The notes: generated by a model from the letters alone, not told the origin. Counted from the stretch's first letter, positions 23,140 through 36,216 are shown. The stretch is 59,201 bases of DNA from Actinomortierella ambigua (GCA_016098155.1 JAAAJB010000160.1:1-59201); one strand, 5' to 3'. Program-made: numbers and translations.

Positions 23140-26111
23140 ATGGATCCCATCCCCACATCAATCACGTCTTTGGACTCGACAGCGGCCTCCTCCGTGCTGA
23201 TGGCTTCAGGGGCACAATGCCCTCCTCAGCCTCAGTCCCAGCCCTCACCCTCGGTTCATACAGTTCAGGCTCAGGACGCGTCGTCGTACGTTCTTATTGT
23301 TTCACACTTTGTTGTTCAATGCATGCTGCACAACACATCGATGAAATACAAAAGAGCATTGCCTAATCACACAGCTTGCCATTGGTGATGAACGATTCAT
23401 GTAGCCAAGTTATCTCTCCCGAACTTGGTGCTCGCAAGCGACCTCAGACACAAGTTCAGAACGTCCCCAAGAGGCCACGCTCGACCATCTTTGATCCCAG
23501 GTACAATTCCTCCCCAAACAAAAGACTTTTGCCCTCAACTGGCCTTTTTAATTTTTTTTTTCAGCAAAGGAAGCGCTGATTGTTTTGAAACTGATTACTC
23601 GGACGTTATCTACGAGGGTACTTACTTCCACATGGGGGATGGGACGTGCCTGACTTTTAAATAGTTCAACTACAGTCAGCCACTGGAGCAAGCGGCCCCG
23701 GAAGCCCATCGTCTTGAAGCCCGCCCCGGTCGCAGCCGTCTCTCGACGAGAAGATGCACATCCACTTGAAACAGGCGTGGTGGCCACGGTGTTGGGAGGC
23801 CATCCCCATGGTGGCATTGCGCCTCGGCAAGATTTCAAAAAAAGCAAGGGGCAAGAGGATCCAGTCGAAGGAACGGCAGTAGTAACAGAAGGAGTGTGCT
23901 CCGAAACCAATGTGACGACAGCCAAAGCGTCTTCCTCCTTGTCGTCCACTGCTAAAGAGACGCCAAACCGTTCCGTTGCGACCACAACTTCCAAAAGCAT
24001 ACTGCAGTCATCCCTCACGTCAGGATCAACTACCTATTTACCATCTTCCCTAGCACCCTCACCTTTTGTGACACCTTCACTGGCATCCTTTCTATCCGCA
24101 TCCAAACCCAGCACTACTCTACCCCGAAAGCCTTCCAGTTCCTCCCTAAACACGTTGTCATCGTCGTCTTCGTCTTCCACATTTTCGCGTTCGTCATCAC
24201 TGCTGTCCTCTACGATCTCCTCTGCCTCTGGCCCTTCCAGAACATCTTCTACATCATCACTTTCCAGCGTCAGTACCTCCACCTCTTCCTCGGCGCCCAA
24301 TTCTCGGTCCTCGTCGTCCTCCTCACTTCGGCGTGGCCAGACTAATGTCGCCGCAACGCGATACACTTTTGCCCGGTCATCAAGTCAGCTACGACAATCC
24401 TCTCTCGCTGACTTTGTCTCTGCAAAGTGAGTCGCCTTCTTCTTTCAATTGTTTACAACCCATCTGGTTGCGGGTACAGGACTCGACGCCCTCCATTTTT
24501 GTCGTACCCGACAGGAAAAAAAAAACTGACACGCTCCCCACGTTTATTCTCACGAATTCCCCCACCCCCCTCGTTTTGTGTAGACTGCAACCATTGGACA
24601 ACCGATTAGGATGGACTGAGCGCGAGTCTTTGCCACAAGGTGTCGTAGAAAGTACAGAATTAGAAGAGGACTATTCGTTCCTGGTGACACCGAACGTTAT
24701 GGCTGTTAGTGATGAACTGTTGTCGCTATCATGTCCCTCTTATACAGCCGATGACTTGGAGGTCCTCGTCTCCCAGGAGAGCACCTGCAATGAATGCAGT
24801 AGTTGCTCATCCCCTATCCCTCTCCCTTGCCCTGACTATGTCTTGCAGCCGCTAGAAGATCATGTTCTGGAGTGGCAACAGAATCGCTCCGTCCAGAGCT
24901 CATCATTTACCAATGTGACGCGAACACCGACAATGTTGAAGGCCACGACAACAAAGGCGTCTCTATCCGAACAAGATGAGAACATCTATCCTTTCCGGCC
25001 AGTCTTGATGGATCGTTCCAAGACCACACAGGCGACTTTAACAGAAGCTGCCGCACCCTTGTCACCTATGCAACGCCCGAATGGGTTGCGACGCCACAAG
25101 ACCATGCAAGGGATCAAGAACGAATACAAGGTCACATCGGCTTCAGCCGTTGTACACGACCATGCAGACCATGAGGTAGCGGCGGCAGCAACAGAATCGA
25201 CGGCCGCAGATCCACACTCGACGCCGACAAGCGTTGGTGGTGGTGGTGGTGGTCTTCTTCCCCCATCAGCGCACGAAGCCGTAGAGAACCAGATTTTGCC
25301 GTATACAGACCCACCCTCGGGGTCGAACGATTTCGCCAAGCGGATCTCGGGCACGACGTTGGTACGGGTGCTCGAGGGCCATTATAAGCACCAATATGAG
25401 GAGCTGATGTTGATCGACTGTCGGTTTGCGTACGAGTACCAAGGTGGGCATATTCGAGGCGCGGTCAACGTCCGCGACAAGAAGGAGCTGGAACGGATCT
25501 TGTTTGGACAGAGCCCGCTGATCAACAAGAAGGTGCTGGTGATCCTGCACTGTGAGTTTTCGTGTGAGCGTGGGCCTGGGATGGCGCGACACTTGAGAAG
25601 CATGGATCGGACGGCGAACAGCATCAACTATCCGGCGTTGTTCTACCCAGAGCTGTATGTGCTCAGTGGTGGTTATTCGCGGTTCTTTAAGGACCATCCG
25701 GACTATTGTACGCCTTGTGGTTATGTCGCGATGCTCGACGTCGCCTATAGCCATGAGTACGAGCGAGCAAGGAAGGCCCATCGATCGGTCTTTGGACGGA
25801 CGGCCTCCAAGGGATTCCTTGGTATGGAGGCAGGCAGCTCAAAGTCGGCGGCAACGACGACGACACCTTTGCTTGCGTCCAGGAACTCTGGGTACCCCAT
25901 CAAGATTCTCCATGATAGCAACAGAAGCAATAGCAACCACAGCAACAGCAACAGCAGCAACAGCAGCAGCAGCAGCAGCAGCAACAACAACAACAATAAG
26001 ACAGTGTTAGGACAAGGGCTTCGGAGCCGCGCCAAGACGATCCCGGATCTGCGGACTGTGGCCAAGCTCAATCTCGATCAGTTCCGACGCCATGCTCGCG
26101 CAACCGAGTAA
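23140..26111 (+). CDS. Cdc25-type M-phase inducer phosphatase
   Basis: Five exons, 23140-23285, 23375-23500, 23565-23617, 23676-24426 and 24584-26111, give 867 aa with consistent phases. The C-terminal rhodanese-type domain starts near 610. It contains LIDCRFAYEYQGGHIRGAVN (about 634) and the HCxxxxxR loop HCEFSCERGP with catalytic Cys682 and Arg688. YPELYVLSGGYSRFF and a CTPCGYVAM segment follow, as in Cdc25. The long N-terminus is Ser/Thr-rich with basic KRPRS and RRP motifs and suits phosphoregulation. The C-terminal tail has Asn/Ser runs from CAG/CAA-type repeats (25915-26000). Cdc25 removes inhibitory phosphates from the mitotic CDK. Confidence 0.93.
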
Positions 26112-26717
26112 AAGGCACAATGGACATGTGTACATTTTTTTTATTTTCAGTCTCTCTCTCTCTCCCCTCTCTCTCCCCTTTCCAGTATCTAGACCCCCAA
26201 AGAGTGGGTCTGGACGATATCCCCAATGTATTCTTCTTTCTATTTCAAACAGTGGACAATAACCTTTTTGTTTTCGCTGATGGCTATTGTGCGTGAACCA
26301 CCTGAGATCTTGGGGTTTCATGCAGCATTGCTCGACTCTGCCAACATGGTAGGACTCTAGCTTGATGCTTACCTATCTGGACCACCACGGTCAGTCCTGT
26401 CCTGATAGTCATTCACACACCCACAGGTAATAAGCTGCCATATTGCTCCTGAAAACTACGAGGAGGAGAGGGGGAAACAGTTGCCAACGTACACAAGATG
26501 TGTCATGTGATGTTGCGATCCATTCAGGTTGTCTTCTGACACCAAAACGATAGCTGCAAGACCTTTTTGGCCCTGCACACACACATTTTTTTTCTCTCTC
26601 TCTCTCTTTCTTTCTCTTCCCAACAACCAGTCTACCAAGAACCCCCTTCTCCCCCCCTCCCCTTTTCAACCCCTCATCCCTGCAGACCCACCCGTTGTCC
26701 ATCCGCCTTCTTCCACC
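26112..26717. other. intergenic region between CDC25 and the GDSL lipase gene
   Basis: About 600 nt. It has a (TC)n run after the CDC25 stop (26150-26180), then sequence leading to a CT-rich leader (26585-26700) before the lipase ATG. No gene was seen. Confidence 0.55.
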
Positions 26718-28830
26718 ATGCGTGCGAAGACCCTATCCTTTCTCGTCGGCTTGCTTGCCACTCTCTCAACAGCCACCGCCGAGCAGCACTCTATTGGCCG
26801 GAAGGATCACCGACCATTGTTCAGTCGCCTCTTTTCACTTTCATGGCCCAACCACCAGCCGGCCGACGATCCCTCGACTTGTCCTTCCTCCTCCTCTTCT
26901 TCTTCTTCTTCTTCTTCTTCACCATCGTCAACATCGCCGCTACTAATACCCTACACCACACCATGGGTTGCAGAGCTGCAGTCAATCTACAACACACAGG
27001 GCATCTATCGCAACGACAGTCAGTGTCCAACACCGATCCCGCCATGGGAATGTCAGCCATATCCATTCTCTGAGGCGGAGTATGGTCGAGAGCCCAAGGA
27101 TGTGTGGCACCTGCGTCCTCATGTAACCAATCTTCTTTCCCGTTTTTTTTGTCTCACCATGCCCATTTTCTCCTCCTCCTCTCCTCTCCTGTCTCTCTCT
27201 TTCTCTCTCTCCATCTCTGCTATTTCGAGTCAATCAGGCTATCCACTTTTTTTTTGGGCAGAATGCTGACATCCTGTGGAATAATGTGTGTGTGTGACCA
27301 TACTTTTCTTTTGTCGCGTATAAACTCTCCATCAACAGAATATCGCGGCCATCATCTCCATGGGGGACAGCATCAGTGCTGGCTTTGCCATGCTGTCCGG
27401 GCGGCCTCCTCTGGCGTCTATCCTCGAATACCGGGGCAAGGTGTTTTCGGATGGCGGCGATTCTGGCGAGTACACACTCGCCAACTTTTTGCGCACGTTT
27501 CAACGTCGCCTCAATGGAAGTCCATCCGGTGTCACGCTACCGCTTGGTAAGAGAAAAAAAATTGTGGGTCTTGAAAACAACAAGACAGAGGGGACACCCA
27601 TGTGCCCAAAATCCTTCCCATAGTGGGAAAACACCCACCTGCACCACCACCACCCCAAAGCAATAATTACAACAAAAAAAAAAGGTGGGGTATATTGCTA
27701 TCATGCCTTACAAACATGACACTGCGAGGCCGTTATTCACGTCTCATTTTTGGGGGGTCGCTCTCTCTTTTTTTTTCGCTTACTTCTCCTGCATTCCTGG
27801 TTGGTCAGCTCACGGAAAGGGTTTGAACACCGCGGTAAGCAGAAAACTGTTTGGAAGAAACGAAATTTGTGAATGTTGCAAGGAAGTATAGACATGCATT
27901 GACCCCTCCTTTGTGTGTGTGTGCGTGTGTTTTGTCGCTTTGTGTTTTTTTTAAAAAAAAAATAGGTGAGTGGAGCGATCGTTCAATCATTGCCTGAGCA
28001 GGTGGACCAACTCCGTCGCCAGTTTTCATGGCGCGGCGCCTACTACCGGTACCGCAAGTCGTGGAAGCTCGTGACGCTGTTCATCGGTTCCAACAACCTC
28101 TGTGCGGCCTGCAATGACGCGACCCTGAACAAGCAGATCTATGGGGACCCGGCCATTGCTGACCCGGAAAACTATCGTGACGCCCTTCTTAAGACCCTGA
28201 GGGATCTAAAGTCTGCCGTCGGTGGCAAGGCGTTTGTCAACCTGGTCGGCGTCTTTGATGTGACCCTGGTCTATGACCAGTCTCGTGGCTTCCCCTACTG
28301 TGAGATGCTCTTGGACCTCATGCCGATCCCGATCTGTGGCTGTGCGTCGAGCAACGATGAGGCTCGATTGAGTAAGACTTGCCCTCTCCCCCTCCCCCCC
28401 TTTTTTTTAATTGGGATGCTTGTTGGTCTCATCGTTGTTCCTCTCTTTCTTTCTTCTTCTGCTTCAACACAATCACTCACATATTGACATCTCTCTCCAT
28501 ATCATTTCAGAGGCCGGCCACCTTGCAAGGGAATACAACGCAGTAATGCAACAAGTGGCGGACGAAATCAACAATGGCGAGGAAGGGCGCGATGGCCAGT
28601 TTGCAGTCGTTTACCAACCAGGCCTGACCGAGTTCAAGCGCGGTGCCGCTGGCTATGGCCAGGGCTTCACGAGCGGTCTGGATTGTTTCCATCCAAACAA
28701 GTGCGCCAACCAGCTCATGGCCATTTCGCTCTGGAACAACCTGTTTTCACCCCGCTCCGACAAGGATGCTCCTTCCGATCCGGAGAGCGCCTTCATTTAT
28801 TGTCCGGGACCAACCGATTACTTGCAATAG
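26718..28830 (+). CDS. secreted GDSL-family phospholipase B-like lipase
   Basis: Six exons, 26718-27122, 27262-27285, 27339-27546, 27809-27834, 27966-28371 and 28511-28830, give 462 aa. A signal peptide (FLVGLLATLSTATA) is followed by a Ser-rich linker near 60. The GDSL block is ISMGDSISAGF with Ser154. The next blocks are NTAVSGAIV (oxyanion Gly), TLFIGSNNLC (block III Asn), and C-terminal DCFHPNKCANQLMA carrying the Asp-x-x-His pair. This order matches the animal and fungal phospholipase B1-like branch. Substrate is not deducible from sequence. Two exons are tiny (24 and 26 nt). Each restores both frame and family-like sequence (NADILWNN; AHGKGLNTA), which supports them. Confidence 0.9.
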
Positions 28831-29074
28831 CAGCCTTTTCCAACATGAAAAAAAGAAATGCATCGAGGACGAATAAAAAAAAAATACGGATTTATCTTGT
28901 TTTTTTTTCCCCCACTTCTATAGTTTTTTTTTCTCAGGCCTTTATGCTTGCACAATGCCAAGCAGAGTGACCTATTGTAACATGCACTTGTTTTTTTTTT
29001 TTAAAGGGTGATCATCCTTATGGAGAGAGAGGAGGTAGAGAACAAGAAAAAATGCCGACAACATTGAGCAAAGC
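28831..29074. other. convergent 3' region
   Basis: A 244-nt gap with several T-runs between the lipase and orphan-gene stop codons. Probable 3' UTRs only. Confidence 0.5.
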
Positions 29075-32000
29075 TCACCCCCGCTCTTCTTCCTCCTCTT
29101 CCTCTTCTTCCAATTCAGCCAACTCGCTCTCCTCTCGAATCATCTCCACCACTCCTCCTCCTCCTGCTGCTGCTCCTCCACTGCCACCACTATTACCACC
29201 ACCAACACTTGGTTGTTGCGGCCTCATTTTCCGTCGACGGGCCGCCTCCCGCAGCTCCGCCTTCTCAGTCCGCTTGGCCTCCTCGAGCTCGCGCGCCATC
29301 TGCAGCGTCAGCTGCATATCCAGATCGGCGCCCTCGCGGTCGGCCCCGCCAGCCTTGACCGTCACCCGCGTCGGCATCTCCCACGGCGTCGACCCAACAT
29401 ACGTCCGTGCCGAGTAGATATGCGGCGGCTCAAACCCCGGCTGCGCTGACCGCGCCAAGGACGTCGATGGCGCGAACGGATGATGTTGTTGTCCTGTGCC
29501 AGAGCTTAAAGTGGTAGTAGTCGGGGCCGTAGAGGCCATTGTTGTTGTGGTGGTGGTCGTTGTTGCTGTTGTCGTCGTTGTTGTCGTTGTCGCTCCAGCA
29601 GCACCGCCATTCAACCGCCGCCCTCCTTGCCTCACGTCATTCTCATCTCCACGACCACCATGATCATCCTCATCCTCATAGTCATCGTCCAACAGCATAA
29701 ACGGATCAATCGCAATCGTACCAGGCCCCATGTACAGATCCTTCGGGATCGACGCCGTCGTGGCTGACAGCAGCGGCGACTTTGTTGTCTTCTTCTTCGA
29801 CACCGCCGTCTCATACGCCATCAATGGCGTCCCTTCCTTGGCCGTCCCGTACGTCCGTGACAGTCGCCGACGGAGCATCTCGCCCGCGGGCGATGATGCT
29901 GGTGGGAGCGTGAGCTGCTCCGGCGGGTTGAATACTGGTGGTGGGGGCGGTGGTGGTAAGCCGCCGCCACTGCTGCCACCTTGCTGGGTGAGGGTAGCAG
30001 TGGTAGTGGTCGAGGTGGCAGTGGTCCATCGTGGGTGATGAGCGATGCTACTGCTGCGGTTGCGTGTTACCGCGGCAGCAGTGGTATAGGTCGTCCCCAT
30101 GGCTCCTGCTGCATATTGGTTGATGCCGTTGTTATTACCCATGGTGCCCTTCACTCCAGCGGCGGCGGACGGTCCTCCTGATGTCGGTCGATGGATCTGG
30201 ATCGGCAACGAGCTGCCAAACAAAAGCGAAGGTGGCACCTTGCTACGGCGGCGATAATTAATGTCATCCTCGTTGCCATCATCATCCTCATCGTCTGAAC
30301 CCTGCTGCGTCCGCTTCAGCTCTTCATCCAGCTTCCTCTCCTCCGATTTCAACCTTTGTCGCTCTGCTTCGAGCTTCTTTTGGCGTCGCAGGTAGTTGAG
30401 ACGCAACGAGCCTACCACCATGGACGATGCTGGGCGGTTCGACAGCGACATACCCTTGCCAGCAACGCCACCGACGCCAGCCGCGGTGCCTTCACCGTCG
30501 CTTTCTTCGTCGCTCTCATCTCCATCCTCCTCCTCTTCTTCTTCTCCCTCTCCCTCTCGTCGTGTTCCATCGGCCGGGGCTGGAGCAGCATCGTCAAAGC
30601 CAAGCTCTTCATCCAAGTCAAAGACGACGCCAATGTCTTCATCATCGTCTTCATCATCGTCGACTTCTTCTTCATCCTCGCCAATGTGATCCAGACCATC
30701 TATTTTACAGGTGATATTGGACGCGAAAAAAAAAGAGGATCAAGTTAATACAATATAAATAAAAAAAATGAAACGGGACACTCTCCCTTTTTTTTTTACG
30801 TAACCTGACTCAGATTAGGGTCTTCTTCCCCCCCCCCAACGAATTGAAGGGGTGAACCCAGGCCTTACCAGTCGTCGTATCGTCATCAGTCGCTTGCTTC
30901 GCTGGCTCCACAATCGTAATATGTCGCGCCGCGCCAATGCCATGGCTGGTCCTGCCATCCGAGCCAGTGCCAACCTCCTCTTGAGGGGGTGGCGATGCCT
31001 TGCCTTGGTTGTCTCCCTGCTGTGGTGATCTTGACTCTTCTTCTTTTTCCTCCTCCTCCTCCTCCTCCTTCTTCTTTGTCTTTGCTGCTGCCGCTGAACT
31101 CAACACCTGCGACGCGGCCAGATCCTCTGCGGAGGGGGGTACCATGCGATCGTACTGAGGCAACGGGCCCGAGACCCTGCTCTGGCGGCGCATCCCGATC
31201 GAGTGCATCCGGTCATCAAATTCTTTGAGCTGCAACGATGTGGCCACGTCGGTCTGCACCGCGGGCTTGAGCCAGCGAGGCAAGACACCAGTACCTCCTC
31301 CATTGGCCATCGTGGTCGCCATGAGGGACGAGGAGGTGTTGAGGTCGGTGGAGAAGCGGATCGGTAGCGTCCCAATCTCAAATGGATGGACAACAGCGGT
31401 GGTACCGCCACCACCAATACCACTACTGTTGCCGTTACCGTTGCCCTGGGTATCTGATGAATGGTGTGACAAGGTAGAGTGTTGTAGCGCATCTTCAGAA
31501 GGAGGAACATACGAGGAAAATGCAACGGTCGCTGGTGGTGCCACACGCTGCTGAATCGTACGCCATAGCTTCTCCTTCTCTTGAATGGTTTGCTCCTGCG
31601 AGGCCGCGAGTGCCAACAGCTGCTGCGACTTGTACGCGGCTATCCTAGCATGTGTCCGCTGCTCCTGGACCATCAGACTCGCTTCTAGCTCTTGGTCCAG
31701 CAAGGTCCGGATCCGTTGGAGATACGAGGGCAACAATGGTTGCTGTTGTTGTTGTGATGGTGGTGATGGCAGTGGTGATGATGATGATGATGGTAGAGGA
31801 GGGCGAGATAGTGGCGATACTGCTGCTGATGTTGCTACTGTAGCGGACGACGACGACGGTACTGAATCGGCTTGCGCAGTGTTGGTGGTCGTAGCGTCAG
31901 CAGCAGCAGCGATGTCGTCTTTGGACGAGGAGGTAGGGGCGCTGGTGAATAAGATGAGCCGGAAGGCATGCGAATAGTCGGGGTGGGCTAACGCCTCCTC

Positions 32001-32718
32001 GATGACCTTTTTGCCAGCAATGAGCCCGTGCTGCGGGATTACACGTCCATTCGAGGGTGAGAACGAGGTACTCCCTCCTGCCGCTCCACTGCTACCAGTG
32101 TTGGTCAGGAATGCAATGGAGGTCTTGTTGACGGCCTTGACGGTTGGCGTCGTAGGCTCGAAGGTGTACACATCTTGATTGCAGTTGCTGCAGGAGACGG
32201 TGGCCCCTTCGGGCGTCAACGTCAGGGCGCCGAGAATCTTTTGCTCCTAATTGGTTTTGAGGAGAGAGGAGAAAGAGAGAGAGAAAGAGACAAAGCAGAA
32301 ACCAAACAAGGCTCGTGTGAATACCCCAACAGGACGTCCAAGGAAACCATTGTTACCCCCCTCTCTTCTTCCAAAAGATGCAGATATGGGGTCCAAACGT
32401 TGTGGTTGTTCAACTTGGGTGGTGAAGGTGGAAAGAAGGGGGAAGGGATTCAGGCTGGATCGGGGAAAGAAGGCACAAACACCGGGGAGGGGAAAGGGAG
32501 TAAAAAACGTGTTCCACCGCATGGACAGGCTATTCCCACGAACGGTGGACCAAAGCACGTACCATAGACACGCCTCCTAGACCAAGCTGGACAAGGGTAC
32601 CAGCGAGCGAGTCGGCATTGTCGACGGGAGTTGGCAGGTGTAACTTGACATTGAGGCATGGGCATGCCAGGAAGGAGGACGAGGAGTCGGCCGCCACGGT
32701 GTCCCGAGACGATGACAT
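29075..32718 (-). CDS. large orphan protein, low complexity with short Cys motifs
   Basis: Three exons, 32718-32563, 32246-30869 and 30699-29075, give 1052 aa with matching phases. Exon 1 starts MSSSRDTVAADSSSSFLACP and holds CPC at 19-21. Exon 2 opens EQKILGALTLTPEGATV followed by CSNC, so two close Cys pairs lie about 50 residues apart and could bind a metal. After these, LAHPDYSHAFRLILF and WLKPAVQTDVATSLQLKEFD look conserved rather than random. Exon 3 has an acidic run, a basic coiled coil (LNYLRRQKKLEAERQRLKSE), KDLYMGPGTIAIDPFMLL, poly-Thr, and a Glu-rich C-terminus. I do not recognise the family. The mixture of ordered islands and long disorder suggests a scaffold or regulator, but no function should be assigned. 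Confidence 0.75.
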
Positions 32719-32776
32719 GAGCGAATTGAGCAAGTGAGAGAGAGCAGGTGAAAAGGGGAGGGGGGCTGTGGGTTGT

Positions 32777-32809
32777 TTGGTTGTTTGGTTGGTTGGTTGG
32801 TTGGTTGGT
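32777..32809. repeat. (TTGG)n microsatellite
   Basis: TTGG/GGTT units on the plus strand about 60-90 nt upstream of the orphan gene's start, so its mRNA leader would read CCAA repeats. The same repeat type lies upstream of the WNK kinase. Confidence 0.8.
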
Positions 32810-34275
32810 GGTGGTGGTGGGGTATAGCTGCAGCACACGGGGAGGTTGGGGAAGAGCAGGAGTTGAGTTGATGAGTCAAAGTAATGACAATAATGAAAGA
32901 AAGAAAGAAAAGGATGCGCACCTCTCTCTCTCTCAGTGAGTTTGCATGGGTGAGTGTGTGCTGTGTATGTGTGTGCGTGGTGGTGGTGAGTGAGTTGAAG
33001 TGAGTTGAGAGAGTGAGCAATGTCACTTTCCAAATTGGGGAATCGATGCGTTCGGGTGGCTTGCAGCTCCCTCTTCTCCCTCTCCGCCCTCGTTCTTTCA
33101 GGAGGAAAAAAAACACCCGTTCAAGTGTGATGTGATAGCTCAAGCTCAGTCAACTCTGGAAACAAGCCAAGTCGAAGCGCATCTCCCAAGACAACCCATC
33201 GGGTCCTCTTCTCCCCAGCTGACATGCACAGGCTGCGCAGGCACTCTGTCACACGCCACCTCGCCTATTCCATATACCACCTCTTTGGAGAATAGATACA
33301 TATTTCACGCACACACACACACTCTCTCACACACACAAGAGAAAGACGAAGGAGGAGAGAAGATTGGAGATAGAACAGGATCAAGTTTGGTGGCGCTCAA
33401 TCACCCGTTATCGTAACGATGCAGACAATCTCCATCATATGTATATCAAGCATATCGAGACGATCCCGCACAGCTCGACAAACAGTACAAGACATCGATG
33501 GTGCCACTTCCTACCCCTACATTTGTTGCACGGTAACTTTACACTTCCCCCCCCCCCCACCAACACCACATCATCTTGCAGCATCGGGCTCTTACATTGC
33601 TGCTGCTACTACGCACACTTTCTCTTTGCTTGTACCACCCTCAATCACCCTAGGCATCAGCATCACCAACAACGCTTCGTCGTTGTGGCTTTACCCCACC
33701 CCCACTTGTCTACCCCGCACACGTTACCCCGTACGTAGTCAAATAGAGAAGGGCCATACACACACACACCTTATCCACTTTTTCTGCAATACCTGTCTTT
33801 CCTCTACTTGCAAACTCTCCATGATTCAAGTTCAGCAGCCCAATCCACTTTTCAAATGTATTGTGTAGACTACAGTACGTACAGCTGCCTGAACTTACCA
33901 GCAGGTATTGTACACTCTACACTGCAATAGACTATACATATAACAAGTCGCCCAAGCAGCGGTCTCTTTTTTTCGTTTCTTTTTTTCTCCGTTCAAGTTC
34001 GAGTCCAGCACTGTGGGAATCTTCCTTATCCGGGGGCCCAATTGGATGCCGGCCAGTCGGGAACAAGTCGACGACAAGAATAGTACGTACTGTATGTAGT
34101 TTCCTAAAAATCTATCCCCCTTCCCCGTTCTTCCCCCTTCCAGCAGCAGCAGCAGCTCTTGGAGAGCTGAGTTCCATCCATCCTACTTCTTCTTTGCTCC
34201 GTCGCTGAGGATGAATGTTCCAACGTCGCCAAGCAAGCCCCTCAAAAGGGCTGCCGTGCAGCTCCGTCTACGATA

Positions 34276-34287
34276 CATATAAAATAG
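34276..34287 (+). promoter_or_regulatory. TATA-like element of MFS carrier 1
   Basis: CATATAAAATAG lies about 125-135 nt before the proposed ATG (34413), followed by a CT-rich stretch suitable for initiation. Confidence 0.5.
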
Positions 34288-34412
34288 CCCCCCACTTCGT
34301 CACCCCCCGCCTGGAGTCCGCTCTGCCTCTCTTTTTCCTCCTCACTTGATCGCACCCAGCATCCTCCTTTGTGCACTATATACCACTTGCCCCTCCCCCT
34401 CCCCCACATCCT

Positions 34413-36216
34413 ATGAAGGCCCAGTTTGATTCGGCGGAGCCTACCCCCCGCCCATCCTTCGACATGGTCGAAAAGACTCTGGCCAAGCCTTCTCCATCAA
34501 CCTCATCATCGTCGCCTGCATCCTCAGTGATCGAGTCCAGCAAGGCCCCTACCCTGGTCGATCCCAGCATCCCCAACGGTGGTCTGCGCGCATGGCTGGT
34601 CGTCCTGGGATCATTCCTCATCCACTGCTTCTGTTTCCTTCCATCTGAATACATCTTTGGACTCTTCGAGTCGGCCTACCTGGTTGAATACCCTGGCTCG
34701 AGCCACAGTGAAATCGCGTTCGTTGGCACGCTTGGCTCTTCCTCGACCTACTTTATTGGCTTTACTGCTGGTTACCTGGCCGACCGACTCGGCTACCGTC
34801 TCACGACCATGCTGGGCACGACCATCATGACCGTTGCTTTGGTCCTGGCCTCGTTCACCCATGCTATCTGGCAGCTGTACCTGACCCAGGGTATCATGTT
34901 TGGCATTGGTGCCTCCTTGGTCTACTACCCTGCCATTGGCGCTCCTTCGCACTGGTTTTCAACCAAGTGTGGCATGGCCATCGGCATTGCTGTCAGCGGC
35001 ACCGGTATTGGTGGCCTTGTTGGGTAAGCATATTGTTCTACATGCCCCCCCCTCTCTCTTCCATGTGTTTCTGTTTTTTAATATTGGGGGGCTTGGTCTA
35101 TGCGGAGATTTTGTGTGCGTTCCTGGAATATGTGTTAGACCTCTTCCAAGTCAGAGACATTTGTTTCCTATCTCTGACCTCCGCCTCAGTGACTAATCAA
35201 CCTATCATATATCTTTCTGGTTTTCATAGTGCACCCGCCGCTCAGGCACTCCTCGACAACGTGGGCTACCGCTGGACTCTTCGTATTCTCGCTGGTGCTA
35301 CCTTGGTTGCCTGGTAAGACATTTTAAAAAAGAATGACGATCATTTCCTCTCAGACCCAGTCTACTGTCGTACCAGTGGGTTATGGTAGTACAAAAACAA
35401 AAAACTCTATTGTTGTCTCTGACCCATGAATTTTTTTTTCCTTGTTTTATGACGTCTAGTGGATCGGCTTCATTCCTGATCAGTGAGCGAAGGAGCGGCA
35501 AAGATACCACCAACGACTCTGCTGCTGCCGTCAATGTGGCCGAACAAGGCCAGCCCAGCGAAAAGGTCGGCGAGGAGGCAGCTCAGCCCGCAAGCTTCGT
35601 GCAGCAGCTCAAGGTGTTCAAGAACCCTCAGTTCATGGCTCTCACCGGTGCCGAGTTGGCTGCCTCGTTTGGCTTCTTGATCCCCATGTACTTTTACCAC
35701 TCTTACTCGATGTTTATCGGCCTTTCCGCCGAGACGGGCGCCCTCATCACCGGCCTGGCCTCGGGTGCGTCCTGCCTGGGCCGTATTGCCATCGGCGTGG
35801 CCGCTGATCGTCTGCCCCGGACGTTGGTGGTGTCGTTCTGCTCGTGGATCATGTGCTTGTCCGTCCTCATCATGTGGAACTTTTCAAAGACCTTTGGCGT
35901 GTACCTGGCCTTTGCCCTGACCTTTGGCTTCTTTGCCGGTGGCTATGTCAGTGTCGTCCCCTTGGTCGTCTCGGACACCTTTGGCGCTCAGCAGCTGTCG
36001 ACCGTCATTGGCTTCCTGTATGCCGTCTCTGGTATCGGTATGCTCTTTGGCGCCACCATTGCCGGCGCCATCCTGGACTCTACCAAGCCCAACATCACAT
36101 ACCTGCCCGTCATCATGACCGCCGGCGCCATGCTCTTCATTGGTGCCAGCTGCATCACCGCCTGGGTGTACTTCCGTCGCAAGGCCAAGAAGGCGGCCCG
36201 TGCCGCCGCTCACTAA
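34413..36216 (+). CDS. MFS monocarboxylate-type (MCH-like) transporter 1
   Basis: Three exons, 34413-35023, 35230-35313 and 35460-36216, give 483 aa. An in-frame ATG at 34371 would add 14 residues. A disordered N-terminus precedes PNGGLRAWLVVLGSF, the MCT/MCH signature leading into TM1. About twelve hydrophobic segments follow. The loop after TM2 has GYLADRLGYR, and the central cytosolic loop contains RRSGKDTTNDS. The protein ends in a basic tail (FRRKAKKAARAAAH). Fungal MCH proteins carry monocarboxylates or riboflavin across the plasma or organelle membrane. The substrate here is unknown. It is a paralogue of the carrier at 39814, sharing the phase-2 intron just before the (C/S)GxASFL motif. 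Confidence 0.9.

Larger units (their letters stand above)
32719..34412. promoter_or_regulatory. long divergent intergenic region
   Basis: About 1.7 kb between the orphan gene and the first MFS carrier. It contains the TTGG repeat, CA- and CT-rich simple sequence and short spurious frames. A TATA-like element is at 34276-34287. No protein or RNA gene is supported. Confidence 0.5.

Noticed and set aside
33360..34208. Short plus-strand frames between the orphan gene and MFS carrier 1
   Set aside because: They are CA/CT low complexity, overlap one another in different frames and show no family features.
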